A DNA stretch of 64,000 bases. Origin: CAZPNX01 sp964518765 (GTDB taxonomy: Bacteria > Edwardsbacteria > AC1 > EtOH8). The stretch is taken from positions 28,380 to 92,379 of the forward strand of contig CAZFJC010000010.1 of the NCBI GenBank assembly GCA_964518765.1. Direction: 5' to 3'. Below are positions 44,168 to 52,755 of this stretch, piece by piece; position 1 is the first letter of the stretch; the number at the start of each line of letters is the position of its first letter. Under the pieces are notes generated by a model that saw only the letters and a list, made by a program, of their open reading frames with translations, made no database searches and had not been told where the DNA came from. A program made the position numbers and the translations under genes.

Positions 44168-45298
44168 ATGAAATTTTTAACATTCGTATTGCTGCTGCTC
44201 CTTCTGGCTGGCGGGCTGCAGGCGCTACAACCTCCGTCGGAACTAAAGGTCAGGGACATAGCGGACGACGACGGCACCGGCTTGGACCTAACCTGGCAGC
44301 TGTCCCCGGACGACGCCAGCCCGGCCTTGCTGGGCTACGCCATCATGAGGGCGGAAGACCCCGAGGGGCCGTTCAAACAGATAAACCTGATGCCGCGCGG
44401 CATTACGGCTTTCTCGGACATCGAGCTTGATTCCAAACGGGATTATTACTACCGGGTCGATGCTGTGGATACGGCGGGGGCGGCCTTCGCCTCCGAGGTG
44501 GCCGGACCCTTCAGGCCGCGGGAGGAGTGGTTCAAGCTGGGGAAGGTCAATGTGCTCATCGCCACCGCCCTTTTCATCGGCCTGGTGCTTCTGTTCCTGG
44601 AGAGGGCCAAGAGGGGGCGCCTGTTCCTGCGCCGCCTGGCCGGCCTGGACGCGGTGGAGGAGGCGGTGGGCCGGGCCACCGAGATGGGCAAGCCCATCCT
44701 CTATGTGCTGGGCCTCTCCAGCCTTTCGGATATCGCCACCATCGCCGGCCTCAACATCCTAGGGCAGGTGGCCCGGAAGACGGCCGAGTACGAGACTCCC
44801 CTGATGGTGCCGACATACGATTACATAGTCCACACCGTGGCCCGGGAGGTGGTCAAGGAAGGCTACAACGCCACCGGACGGCCAGACCTCTTCAAGGAGG
44901 ACATGGTCTTCTTCGTAACCGACAACCAGATGGGCTACGCCGCGGCCGTCAGCGGCCTTATGGCCCGGCAGAGGCCGGCCACCAACCTGTTTATGGGCAT
45001 GTTCTTCGCCGAGTCGTTGATTCTGGCCGAGGCCGGGGCGGCCACCGGCGCCATCCAGATCGCCGGCACCGACGCCGTCACCCAGCTGCCGTTCTTCGTC
45101 ACCGCCTGCGACTACACCCTGATGGGCGAGGAGCTCTACGCCGCCTCGGCCTACCTCTCCAAGGAGCCCCTGCTGGTGGGCACCATCAAGGCCCAGGACT
45201 TCTGCAAGGTGGTCATCGTGGGGCTGGTGGTGGCCGGGAGCCTGATTGGCCTGGTCTCCGGCAGCCTGTTCTTCTACAACTGGTTCAGCATCCATTGA
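44168..45298 (+). CDS. Cassette protein A1: signal peptide, FN3-like domain, TM, conserved cytoplasmic domain, TM
   Basis: 376 residues. A signal peptide covers residues 1-19 (FLTFVLLLLLLAGGLQA). An FN3-like domain (about 22-120; LDLTWQLSPDD, YYYRVDAVDTAG) should be periplasmic. TM helix at about 128-147 is followed by Arg/Lys (RAKRGRLFLRR), putting the next 195 residues in the cytoplasm. That domain carries the motifs shared by all A proteins: EEAVGRATEMGKPILY, ILGQVARKTAEYETPL, GRPDLF, QMGYAAA, AGTDA, CDYTLMGEELYAASAYL. A last helix lies at about 347-369. The domain recalls DUF6754 from memory; this is unverified and no function is known. Confidence 0.85.
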   Translation: MKFLTFVLLLLLLAGGLQALQPPSELKVRDIADDDGTGLDLTWQLSPDDASPALLGYAIMRAEDPEGPFKQINLMPRGITAFSDIELDSKRDYYYRVDAVDTAGAAFASEVAGPFRPREEWFKLGKVNVLIATALFIGLVLLFLERAKRGRLFLRRLAGLDAVEEAVGRATEMGKPILYVLGLSSLSDIATIAGLNILGQVARKTAEYETPLMVPTYDYIVHTVAREVVKEGYNATGRPDLFKEDMVFFVTDNQMGYAAAVSGLMARQRPATNLFMGMFFAESLILAEAGAATGAIQIAGTDAVTQLPFFVTACDYTLMGEELYAASAYLSKEPLLVGTIKAQDFCKVVIVGLVVAGSLIGLVSGSLFFYNWFSIH

Positions 45299-45307
45299 GG
45301 CACAAAT

Positions 45308-45928
45308 ATGAAGAGAACCATACCGCTGACACTGGTGCTGGTGCTGGGCATCGCCTTCATGATCCAGTACTTCATACCCAGCAAGGCGTCGCAGAGGCTG
45401 TTCGACCACACCCTGCAGTGGGAGATTGTCATCGGCATCCCGGCCATAATCATCGCCATAGACAGCCTGGTGCGCCACCACATCATCAAGATCCGGCAGA
45501 AAAAAAAGGACTGGCCGTACAGCCTAGTCTACTTAGGGAGCGCCCTGGGCTATGCCCTGGTGGGCATCATCGGAGGCATCCGTCAGGGAGGCTTGTTCAT
45601 GAGGCTGTTCACCTACGCCATGGCCCCGATGCAGGCCACCGTCTTCGCCCTGCTGGCCTACTACATGGCCTCGGCCGCCTACCGTTCCTTCCGGGCCCGC
45701 AAGGCCGAGGCCACGGTACTGCTGCTCTCGGCCTTCGTGCTGATGCTGGGGCTGATCCCCTTGGGGGCCAGCCTATGGAAGGGGCTGCCGGTGGTGGGCG
45801 AGTGGCTGATGCTGGTGCCCAACATGGCCTCGAAACGGGCCATCATGTTCGGGGTGGGCATCGGCATGGCGGCCACCAACCTTAAGATCATGCTGGGGAT
45901 CGAGCGCAACTGGCTGGGAGGAGGCTGA
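45308..45928 (+). CDS. Cassette protein B1: polytopic membrane protein
   Basis: 206 residues, about six helices. The N-terminus (MKRTIPLTLVLVLGIAF) is shared by all B proteins. The most conserved part is the C-terminal half: YYMASAAYRSFRARKAEA, SAFVLMLGLIPLGA, EWLMLVPNMASKRAI and the terminal LGIERNWLGGG. Several charged residues sit at helix ends (SLVRHHIIKI), and the FRARKAEA loop should be cytoplasmic. No transporter signature is recognised. It starts 9 nt after A1 and is followed by C1 with a 1 nt gap. Confidence 0.8.
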   Translation: MKRTIPLTLVLVLGIAFMIQYFIPSKASQRLFDHTLQWEIVIGIPAIIIAIDSLVRHHIIKIRQKKKDWPYSLVYLGSALGYALVGIIGGIRQGGLFMRLFTYAMAPMQATVFALLAYYMASAAYRSFRARKAEATVLLLSAFVLMLGLIPLGASLWKGLPVVGEWLMLVPNMASKRAIMFGVGIGMAATNLKIMLGIERNWLGGG

Positions 45929-45929
45929 G

Positions 45930-46781
45930 ATGGGAAGTCTGGAAAAACTGGGCCGGCTGGACAGGCGGGTCGTCTACCTGCTGCTGACGCTGGCGGTAAT
46001 ACTACCCTTGATTTTCAGCATCAACCTCAGGACGCACGTCGACCGCAGCACTTTAGGGCTTTTCAACGCCATCGACCGCATCGAGCCCAACAACAAGGCG
46101 GTGATGATCTCGGTGGATTACTCGCCGGACATGTCAGCCGAGCTGGACCCGATGACCATGGCCGTGCTCCGGCACTGCTTCGCCCGGAACGTCCGGGTGA
46201 TACTCATGAGCATGTACCTCCAGGGGGCGGCCCTGGCCGAGCGGGCGGTGGCCCAGGCCGCCGAGGAGTTCCACAAGAGGCCGGGCACCGACTACGTGAT
46301 GATGGGCTACCGCCCCGGCGGGGCCGTCATCATCATGAACATTGGGGAGAACATCCGCAAAGCTTTCCCGGCAGACTATTACGGCACCCCGTTCGACAGC
46401 CTGCCGATGATGAGGAACATCCGCAACTACCAGGACATCCCGGTGGTGCTGACTCTGGCCTCGAGCGGTGTGGTGGGGTCATGGGTGATCTACGCCGGGA
46501 CCCGCTACAAGGCCAACATCGCCTCGGGGGTGACTGCGGTCATGGCCCCCGACTACTACCCCTTCCTCCAGACTGGGCAGCTGTTGGGGCAACTGAGCGG
46601 GATGAAGGGGGCGGCCGAGTACGAGCAGCTGATAGTGGACAAGGGGTACTACCCCCGGAAGGACATGGCCAGCCGGGCCATGAACGCCATCTCCTCGTCC
46701 CACCTGCTGTTGATCGTCCTCATAATAGTGGGCAACATTGCCTACTTCGCCTCGTCCCGCACCGCCAGGCCAACAAAGTAG
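45930..46781 (+). CDS. Cassette protein C1: doubly anchored periplasmic domain
   Basis: 283 residues. N-terminal KLGRLDRR then TM helix (about 16-33), a soluble domain of about 215 residues, and a C-terminal helix (LLLIVLIIVGNIAYF) with basic tail; by the positive-inside rule the soluble domain is periplasmic. Blocks shared with C2 and C3 are RHCFARxVRV, DSLPMMxxxRNYxDI, YAGT, PFLQTGQLxGQLxGMKGA and AEYEQLI, then GYYPRKDMASRAMNA (C1 and C2 only). The domain looks alpha/beta, with no catalytic motif that I recognise. Confidence 0.8.
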   Translation: MGSLEKLGRLDRRVVYLLLTLAVILPLIFSINLRTHVDRSTLGLFNAIDRIEPNNKAVMISVDYSPDMSAELDPMTMAVLRHCFARNVRVILMSMYLQGAALAERAVAQAAEEFHKRPGTDYVMMGYRPGGAVIIMNIGENIRKAFPADYYGTPFDSLPMMRNIRNYQDIPVVLTLASSGVVGSWVIYAGTRYKANIASGVTAVMAPDYYPFLQTGQLLGQLSGMKGAAEYEQLIVDKGYYPRKDMASRAMNAISSSHLLLIVLIIVGNIAYFASSRTARPTK

Positions 46782-46794
46782 AGGAGGAACGACG

Positions 46795-47430
46795 ATGTCT
46801 ACCGATCCCTGGATCTGGCTGGCGGCGCTGCTGACGCTGGCCATCTTCTCCTTTCTCTACAAGGAGAACCCGGTTTACCGCTTTGCCGAGCACCTGTTTA
46901 CCGGGATGGCGGTGGGTTTCATGGTGGCCCAATACTGGCACCGCATCATCCCCGATTACATCATCCGCAACATCTTCCTGGCCCGCAACTGGGTGTTGCT
47001 CATCCCCCTGGCCATCGGCCTGCTCTATGTCTTTCGTTTCGTTCCCAAGCTGAATTGGCTGATGCTCATCCCCATCGCCATCCTCCTGGGGGTGGGGCAG
47101 GGGATGAGCCTGCCGCTGGTCATCGAGGCCGACGTGGTCAAGCAGATACAGGGCACCATGCTTCATCCCGGGATGATGAAGAACGTACTCGACCCCTACA
47201 ACGGGCTGATCGTCGGCCTGGTCATCCTGGTAGGTGTCATTTGCACCATAACCTACTTCTTCTTTTCCCGGGAGCACAAGGGCGCCCTGAGGATCTCGGC
47301 CCACATCGGCATCTGGTTTGTGATGATCGGCTTCGGGGCTTCCTTCGGCTACACGGTCATGGCTCGGGTGAGCCTGTTGATCGGCCGCATCCAATTCCTG
47401 CTGACCGACTGGATACATCTGATACGCTAA
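46795..47430 (+). CDS. Cassette protein D1: polytopic membrane protein
   Basis: 211 residues from ATG 46795 (GAGGAGG upstream); the frame is open further back but overlaps C1. About six helices. Motifs common to D1-D3 are YKENPVYRFAEHLFTG in the first loop, FRFVPKL, EADVVKQIQGT, FSREHKGAL, IGFGASFG-TVMAR and the terminal IGRIQFLLTDWIH. The conserved charges inside or near helices (Glu/His in RFAEH, Arg in MAR and IGR) would suit an ion- or proton-linked role, but this is inference. Confidence 0.8.
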   Translation: MSTDPWIWLAALLTLAIFSFLYKENPVYRFAEHLFTGMAVGFMVAQYWHRIIPDYIIRNIFLARNWVLLIPLAIGLLYVFRFVPKLNWLMLIPIAILLGVGQGMSLPLVIEADVVKQIQGTMLHPGMMKNVLDPYNGLIVGLVILVGVICTITYFFFSREHKGALRISAHIGIWFVMIGFGASFGYTVMARVSLLIGRIQFLLTDWIHLIR

Positions 47431-47432
47431 AA

Positions 47433-47460
47433 TCAGAAGGCAGAAAGCAGAAGCCAGAAC
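47433..47460 (+). repeat. Dispersed CAGAAG-type repeat, copy 2
   Basis: AATCAGAAGGCAGAAAGCAGAAGCCAGAA in the D1-A2 gap; it repeats the words of 9557-9583. It sits exactly at the junction between cassette copies 1 and 2. Confidence 0.5.
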
Positions 47461-47496
47461 GGAGCCCAGTCGCGCGAGACTAGTAATAAACAATAT

Positions 47497-48678
47497 ATGT
47501 ATAGTATAAAGAAAAGCATCTGGCTGATGAGCCTGGCTTGCCTCTGGACAGGTTTGCTGGCGGCCCAGCCGGTGCCCGGTTCGTCCGCCCCGGCCCCGGT
47601 CTCCCCGCCTCCGGAGGTCAGGCTTCAGGACGTGCCCAACGACGACGGCTCGGCGGTGCTGATAACCTGGACGCCGTCGCCGGCGGACACCGGCCGCGCC
47701 TTCGGGGGCTATAACATCGCCAGGGCCAAAGCTCCGGACGATACCTTCCGCTTCGTGGCCTGGGTGCCCCGGGGGACGGTTGAGCACGTGGACAACTCGC
47801 TGGAGGGGCCGGGCGCCTCAGCTTACTACCGGGTGACAGCTTTAGGGGCGGCCGGCGACTCGGCGGCCTCGGAGGCCGCCGGGCCGGTGGCCACCCGGCA
47901 GAGCTGGTTCAATGCCGGCAAGGTGAACACCCTTGTCGGCACCGTGGTCCTGATATCCCTGATCCTGGCCTACATCCTGATAGCCAAGCGGGGGAAGAAC
48001 CTCTTCATCCGCCGTATCGCCGGGCTGGACGCAGTGGAGGAGGCGGTGGGCCGGGCCACCGAGATGGGCAAACCCATCCTCTACTGCAACGGCATCGGGC
48101 TGATTGACTATATCTCCACCATCGCCTCGCTCAACATCCTGGGCCAGGTCTCCAAGAAGACGGCCGAGTACGAGACGCCGCTGATCGTGCCCACCTGCGA
48201 CCCGGTGGTCCACGCCGTGGCCCGGGAGATGGTCAAGGAGGGCTACGCCACCATGGGCCGGCCCGACCTCTTCCGGGAGGACTCGGTGTTCTTCATCACC
48301 TCGGACCAGATGGGCTACGCCGCCGCCCTGGCCGGGATCATGTCCCGGGACAAGCCGGCCACCAACTTCTTCATGGGCTACTACGCGGCCGAGTCATTGG
48401 TGTTGGCCGAATCGGGAGCGGTAACCGGGGCCATCCAGATCGCCGGCACCGACCAGGTCTCCCAGCTGCCGTTCTTCATCACCTCCTGCGACTACACCCT
48501 GATCGGCGAGGAGCTCTACGCCGCCTCGGCCTACCTATCCAAGGATTCGCTGCAGGTGGGCAGCCTCAAGGGACAGGATGCCTGCAAGCTGGCCATCCTG
48601 GCGGTGGTGGCGCTGGGGACGCTGGCAGCCCTGATCCTCAAGTCCGATTTCTTCTACCGCATCTTCGGCGTTTATTAA
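47497..48678 (+). CDS. Cassette protein A2
   Basis: 393 residues. Signal peptide (SIWLMSLACLWTGLLAA), a Pro-rich linker, then an FN3-like domain (VLITWTPSPADTGRAFGGY, YYRVTALGAAGDSA). TM helix at about 143-163, then the A-type cytoplasmic domain with EEAVGRATEMGKPILY, ILGQVSKKTAEYETPL, QMGYAAALAGIM, CDYTLIGEELYAASAYL, and a final TM helix. The cytoplasmic part is far better conserved with A1 and A3 than the FN3 part, so the interior domain carries the shared activity while the outer domain varies. Confidence 0.85.
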   Translation: MYSIKKSIWLMSLACLWTGLLAAQPVPGSSAPAPVSPPPEVRLQDVPNDDGSAVLITWTPSPADTGRAFGGYNIARAKAPDDTFRFVAWVPRGTVEHVDNSLEGPGASAYYRVTALGAAGDSAASEAAGPVATRQSWFNAGKVNTLVGTVVLISLILAYILIAKRGKNLFIRRIAGLDAVEEAVGRATEMGKPILYCNGIGLIDYISTIASLNILGQVSKKTAEYETPLIVPTCDPVVHAVAREMVKEGYATMGRPDLFREDSVFFITSDQMGYAAALAGIMSRDKPATNFFMGYYAAESLVLAESGAVTGAIQIAGTDQVSQLPFFITSCDYTLIGEELYAASAYLSKDSLQVGSLKGQDACKLAILAVVALGTLAALILKSDFFYRIFGVY

Positions 48679-48688
48679 GGCCGCCACC

Positions 48689-49309
48689 ATGAAAAGAAAC
48701 CTGCCGCTGGCTATAGTCCTGGTGCTGGGGCTGACCTTCATTGTCCAGTTCTTCGTCCCCAGCCGTCCATCGAAAATACTTTTCGACACCGCCCTGGAGT
48801 GGGACCTGATCATCTACGTCTTCGCCGCCATCATCGCCATCGACAGCCTGGTGCGGCACCATATCGTCAAGATCGGCCGGAGGCAGAAAGGGTGGGGCTA
48901 TAGCCTGGTCTACCTGGGGGCCGCCCTGTTCATGGCCCTGGCCGGCTTCATCGGGGGCACGGCCGAGGGCAGCTTCTACATGAAGCTGTTCTCCTTCTGC
49001 CTGGCGCCGATGCAGAGCACCATGTTCGCCATCCTGGCCTTCTACATGGCTTCAGCCGCCTACCGGGCCTTCCGGGCCAGGACCGCCGAGGCCACCCTGC
49101 TGCTGGCCTCGGCCTTCATCGTCATGCTGGGCCTGATCCCGCAGGGGGCAGACCTGTGGAGCGGCATGCCCAAGCTTTCCGAGTGGCTGATGCTGGTGCC
49201 CAACATGGCCGCCAAGCGGGGCATCACCTTCGGCATCGGCTTGGGCTCGGTGGCCACCTGCCTTAAAATCATCCTGGGCATCGAGCGCAACTGGCTGGGA
49301 GGGTCGTGA
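48689..49309 (+). CDS. Cassette protein B2: polytopic membrane protein
   Basis: 206 residues, the same length as B1 and alignable without gaps over most of it. Shared blocks are SLVRHHI, FYMASAAYRAFRAR, EWLMLVPNMAAKRGI and LGIERNWLGGS. About six helices. It begins 10 nt after A2, with ATG 48689, and is followed by C2 one nucleotide after its stop. Confidence 0.8.
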   Translation: MKRNLPLAIVLVLGLTFIVQFFVPSRPSKILFDTALEWDLIIYVFAAIIAIDSLVRHHIVKIGRRQKGWGYSLVYLGAALFMALAGFIGGTAEGSFYMKLFSFCLAPMQSTMFAILAFYMASAAYRAFRARTAEATLLLASAFIVMLGLIPQGADLWSGMPKLSEWLMLVPNMAAKRGITFGIGLGSVATCLKIILGIERNWLGGS

Positions 49310-49310
49310 G

Positions 49311-50195
49311 ATGAAGAAACACCTCACCAAGCTGGGCAAGCTTGACCGCCGCTGGATCTTCCTGCTGATTCTGCTGGCCTCCATCGTTCCCCTGCTGCTG
49401 CCCCTGCATCCCCGATTCTTCGTGGACGCTCCCACCCAGGGCCTGTTCGACTACGTCGACCGGATCGAGCCCGGCGGACGCCCCCTAATGTTGTCCTTCG
49501 ACTACGATCCTCAGGTGGCCCCGGAGCTGGACCCCATGGCCCGGGCCATCCTCAGGCACTGCTTCGCCCGAAGGGTGCCGGTGATAGCTCTATCTCTGGC
49601 CCCCCAGGGCGACGCCATCGGCGAGGCCATCCTGGCCCAGGTGGTCCGGGAGCAGAACGATCTCAGGCGGCAGAAGGGCCAGGACACGGTTCGCTACGGG
49701 CACGACTACAGCTTCTTCGGCTTCAGGCCGGCCGGGACCATCGTCATGCTGATGATGGGACAGGACATCCACCGGGCGCTTCCCGCCGACAACTATAAGA
49801 ATCCGGTGGACAGCCTGCCGATGATGGCCCGGGTGCGAAACTACGACGACATCTCCATCGTCATGTCCCTGGCCGGCTCCTCCTACCCCTATTCCTGGAT
49901 CATCTTCGCCGGGACCAAGTTCGGGGTGAAGATAGGCGCCGGACAGACGGCCGTCATGGCCCCGGACAACTACCCCTTCCTGCAGACCGGCCAGCTGACG
50001 GGCCAGCTGGGGGGGATGAAGGGGGCGGCCGAGTACGAGCAGCTGATCGTCGACGCCGGCTACTATCCCCGACACGATATGGCCAGCCGGGCCATGAACG
50101 CCGTCTCCTACTCGCACCTGCTGATAATCCTGCTGATCGTGCTGGGCAACATCGGATACTTCGCCGGGCGCCGGCTGGAAGGGAGGAAGCCATGA
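49311..50195 (+). CDS. Cassette protein C2: doubly anchored periplasmic domain
   Basis: 294 residues, slightly longer than C1 because of an insertion near residue 115-130 (REQNDLRRQKGQDTV). N-terminal KLGKLDRR plus helix, soluble domain with FVDAPTQGLFDYVDRIEP, RHCFARRVPV, DSLPMMARVRNYDDI, PFLQTGQLTGQLGGMKGA and GYYPRHDMASRAMNA, then a C-terminal helix. It overlaps D2 by 4 bp (ATGA). Confidence 0.8.
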   Translation: MKKHLTKLGKLDRRWIFLLILLASIVPLLLPLHPRFFVDAPTQGLFDYVDRIEPGGRPLMLSFDYDPQVAPELDPMARAILRHCFARRVPVIALSLAPQGDAIGEAILAQVVREQNDLRRQKGQDTVRYGHDYSFFGFRPAGTIVMLMMGQDIHRALPADNYKNPVDSLPMMARVRNYDDISIVMSLAGSSYPYSWIIFAGTKFGVKIGAGQTAVMAPDNYPFLQTGQLTGQLGGMKGAAEYEQLIVDAGYYPRHDMASRAMNAVSYSHLLIILLIVLGNIGYFAGRRLEGRKP

Positions 50196-50824
50196 GCACC
50201 AACATCTGGGTGTGGATAGCTGCCCTTTTGAGCCTGGCGATATTCTCCTACCTCTACAAGGATAATCCGGTGTTCCGTTTCGCCGAGCACCTGTTCACCG
50301 GGCTGTCGGTGGGCTACATGATCGTCCTGATGTGGAACAACTACGCCTACCAGTACATCGTCATCCCCATCGGCCAGCACCGCTGGATCACCCTGATCCC
50401 CATGCTCTTGGGGATGCTTTACCTGTTCCGCTTCGTCCCCAAGCTGCAGCACCTGATGCTGATACCCATCGCCCTGTCGCTGGGATTCTGGAACGGCATG
50501 GCCATCCCCCTGACCATCGAGGCCGACCTCTTCAAGCAGATCCAGGGGACCATGGTCAACACCTCAATGTTCCGGAACCCCTGGGACGTACACCACGGCC
50601 TGGTGGTGGGCCTGCTGGTGGTGGTCGGGGTCATCTGCACCGTGCTCTACTTCTACTTCTCCCGGGAGCACCGGGGGGCGCTCAAGGTCGCCTCCACCGT
50701 CGGCATCTGGTTCGTGATGGTCGGCTTCGGGGCCAGCTTCGGCTATACGGTCATGGCCCGGATGTCGCTTCTCATCGGGCGTATCCAGTTCCTGCTGACC
50801 GACTGGATACACCTCATCAGGTAA
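50192..50824 (+). CDS. Cassette protein D2: polytopic membrane protein
   Basis: 210 residues. Landmarks are YKDNPVFRFAEHLFTG, FRFVPKLQHLMLIPIAL, EADLFKQIQGT, FSREHRGALKV, GFGASFGYTVMAR and IGRIQFLLTDWIHLIR; the last 20 residues are nearly the same as in D1. It closes cassette copy 2; A3 starts about 85 nt later, the largest spacing inside the block along with D1-A2. Confidence 0.8.
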   Translation: MSTNIWVWIAALLSLAIFSYLYKDNPVFRFAEHLFTGLSVGYMIVLMWNNYAYQYIVIPIGQHRWITLIPMLLGMLYLFRFVPKLQHLMLIPIALSLGFWNGMAIPLTIEADLFKQIQGTMVNTSMFRNPWDVHHGLVVGLLVVVGVICTVLYFYFSREHRGALKVASTVGIWFVMVGFGASFGYTVMARMSLLIGRIQFLLTDWIHLIR

Positions 50825-50909
50825 AACGAGTAAGAAAACGATTCGGAGTTCGATGATAAAACGAAAACCTATGTCATTATAGTAACATAAATAAATAGTG
50901 GAGAAGCCA

Positions 50910-52106
50910 ATGAGATTACTCTCGGCAATCGGGCTGACCTGCCTGCTGAGCGCAGGGATGTGTCTGGGGCAGGCGGCGTCTGCCGCCCCGCCCGACTCGG
51001 CCCCGCCACCGATTCAGCCGCCCGGCCAGGTCCGGGCCATGGACACGCCCAACGACGCGGGGAACGCTATCTCGCTTGACTGGGATCCCTCGCCGGACGA
51101 GGAGCGCAACCTGATCGAGGGCTATGTGATCTACCGGGCGGAAACGCCGGAGTCTCCAGACAGCGTCTGGTGCAGGGTAGGGTACGTGCCCTACGGGATC
51201 AACGACTTCGAGGACCAGGCGGTTCCGGAGAACGGCCGGGACTTCTTCTACCGGGTGAAGGCCATGGGCAGAAGCGGAGGACAGGCCTGGAGCCCTACCT
51301 CGAACGCCGCCCGTTCCCGGGAGCAGTGGTACAATTCCATGAGGACCAACGCCCTGATCACCTCCCTGCTTTTCGTGGCTATCGTGGTCTACTTCATCAC
51401 CATGGCCCAGAGAGGCCAGCATCTGTTCGTCAGGCGTATCGCCGGGCTGACGGCGGTGGAGGAGGCGGTGGGGCGGGCCACCGAGATGGGACGGCCCATC
51501 CTATACGTCCCCGGCCTTTCCACCATCACCGACGTGGCCACCATCGCCGCCCTCAACATCCTGGGTCAGGTGGCCAAGAAAACGGCCGAATACGACACGC
51601 CCCTGCTGGTGCCCAACCGCGACCCGGTAGTCTACACGGTGGCCATGGAGGTGGTCAAGGAGGCCTACAGCGAGGTGGGCCGGCCCGACGCCTTCAACCA
51701 CGACTCGGTGTTCTACCTGACCGACAGCCAGATGGGCTACGCCTCGGGCGTCGACGGCATCATGGCCCGCGAGAGGCCGGCCACCAACTTCTTCATGGGC
51801 ATGTTCTGGGCCGAGTCCCTGGTGTTGGCCGAGACCGGGGCGGCCACCGGTGCCATCCAGATCGCCGGCACCGACGCCATCCATCAGCTGCCGTTCTTCA
51901 TCACCGCCTGCGATTACACTCTTATTGGCGAGGAGCTATACGCCGCCAGCGCCTACCTGGCCAAGGACCCCAAGCTGCTGGGGACGCTCAAGGGACAGGA
52001 CTGGAGCAAGGCGCTGATAGTGCTCTTGCTGATGGCTGCGGCCCTTCTGGCCTTCTTAGGCCCGGGCATCCGCGGTTTCATCCTCAGCGCGTTGACGGTC
52101 GGATAG
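50910..52106 (+). CDS. Cassette protein A3
   Basis: 398 residues from ATG 50910, 4-5 nt after a GGAGAAG site; GTG 50898 overlaps that site. Signal peptide (LLSAIGLTCLLSAGMCLG), Pro-rich linker, FN3-like domain (SLDWDPSPDEERNLIEGY, FFYRVKAMGRSGG) and TM helix at about 145-165. The conserved cytoplasmic domain has EEAVGRATEMGRPILY, ILGQVAKKTAEYDTPL, QMGYASG, IAGTDAIHQLPFF and CDYTLIGEELYAASAYL; a final TM helix follows. It has Arg for Lys in MGRPILY and Asp for Glu in TAEYDTPL, showing modest divergence. Confidence 0.85.
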   Translation: MRLLSAIGLTCLLSAGMCLGQAASAAPPDSAPPPIQPPGQVRAMDTPNDAGNAISLDWDPSPDEERNLIEGYVIYRAETPESPDSVWCRVGYVPYGINDFEDQAVPENGRDFFYRVKAMGRSGGQAWSPTSNAARSREQWYNSMRTNALITSLLFVAIVVYFITMAQRGQHLFVRRIAGLTAVEEAVGRATEMGRPILYVPGLSTITDVATIAALNILGQVAKKTAEYDTPLLVPNRDPVVYTVAMEVVKEAYSEVGRPDAFNHDSVFYLTDSQMGYASGVDGIMARERPATNFFMGMFWAESLVLAETGAATGAIQIAGTDAIHQLPFFITACDYTLIGEELYAASAYLAKDPKLLGTLKGQDWSKALIVLLLMAAALLAFLGPGIRGFILSALTVG

Positions 52107-52115
52107 GAGGCGGAC

Positions 52116-52754
52116 ATGAAAAGACAGATACCTCTGATACTGGTGCTGGTCCTGGGGATTTTCTTCTTCATCCAGTTTTTTATTCCCAGCCGGCTCTCCA
52201 CCGAGATCTACCAGACGACGCTGCAGTGGGAGATCCTCATCAGCGCCTTCGCCATCGTGCTGGCCATCGGCAGCCTGGTGAACCACCACCTGCTCAAGAT
52301 CAAGCGGCGGCGGGAGCACTGGCCCTACAGCGTCGTCCTGCTGGTCGGCCTGGCGGCCATGGCCCTGCTGGGCATCCTAGGACGATTCGGTAGACTGCAA
52401 TTCCTGTCCGAATGGTATTATCGTATCTACCTGTTCGTCCAAGCTCCAATGGATGCCACCATGTTCGCCATCCTGGCCTTCTACATGGCATCGGCCGCCT
52501 ACCGGGCCTTCCGGGCGCGGTCCAAGGAGGCCCTGCTGCTGCTGGTCTCCGGATTCATCATTATGCTGGGGGTGATACCGTTCGGGGCCCTCATCTGGGA
52601 GAGGATTCCGGACATCGCCGAGTGGATCATGATGGTGCCCAACATGGCCGCCAAGCGGGGCATCCTGTTCGGGGTGGGGCTGGGCATCGCCGCCACCTCG
52701 CTCAAGATCGTCCTGGGGATAGAACGCAGCTGGCTGGGCGGGGGGGGGAAGTGA
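52116..52754 (+). CDS. Cassette protein B3: polytopic membrane protein
   Basis: 212 residues, 6 longer than B1/B2. Family blocks are retained: MKRQIPLILVLVLGIFFF, FYMASAAYRAFRAR, EWIMMVPNMAAKRGI and GIERSWLGGGGK. It differs in the second helix end (GSLVNHHLLKI, with Asn replacing the Arg of SLVRHHI) and in NWLGG to SWLGG. It is tightly spaced to A3 and C3. Confidence 0.8.
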   Translation: MKRQIPLILVLVLGIFFFIQFFIPSRLSTEIYQTTLQWEILISAFAIVLAIGSLVNHHLLKIKRRREHWPYSVVLLVGLAAMALLGILGRFGRLQFLSEWYYRIYLFVQAPMDATMFAILAFYMASAAYRAFRARSKEALLLLVSGFIIMLGVIPFGALIWERIPDIAEWIMMVPNMAAKRGILFGVGLGIAATSLKIVLGIERSWLGGGGK

Positions 52755-52755
52755 C

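Noticed and set aside
43039..44277. 412-codon - strand frame across the FAD and ferredoxin genes
   Set aside because: It crosses two well-supported + strand genes with intact cofactor motifs and shows no homology-like motif itself.
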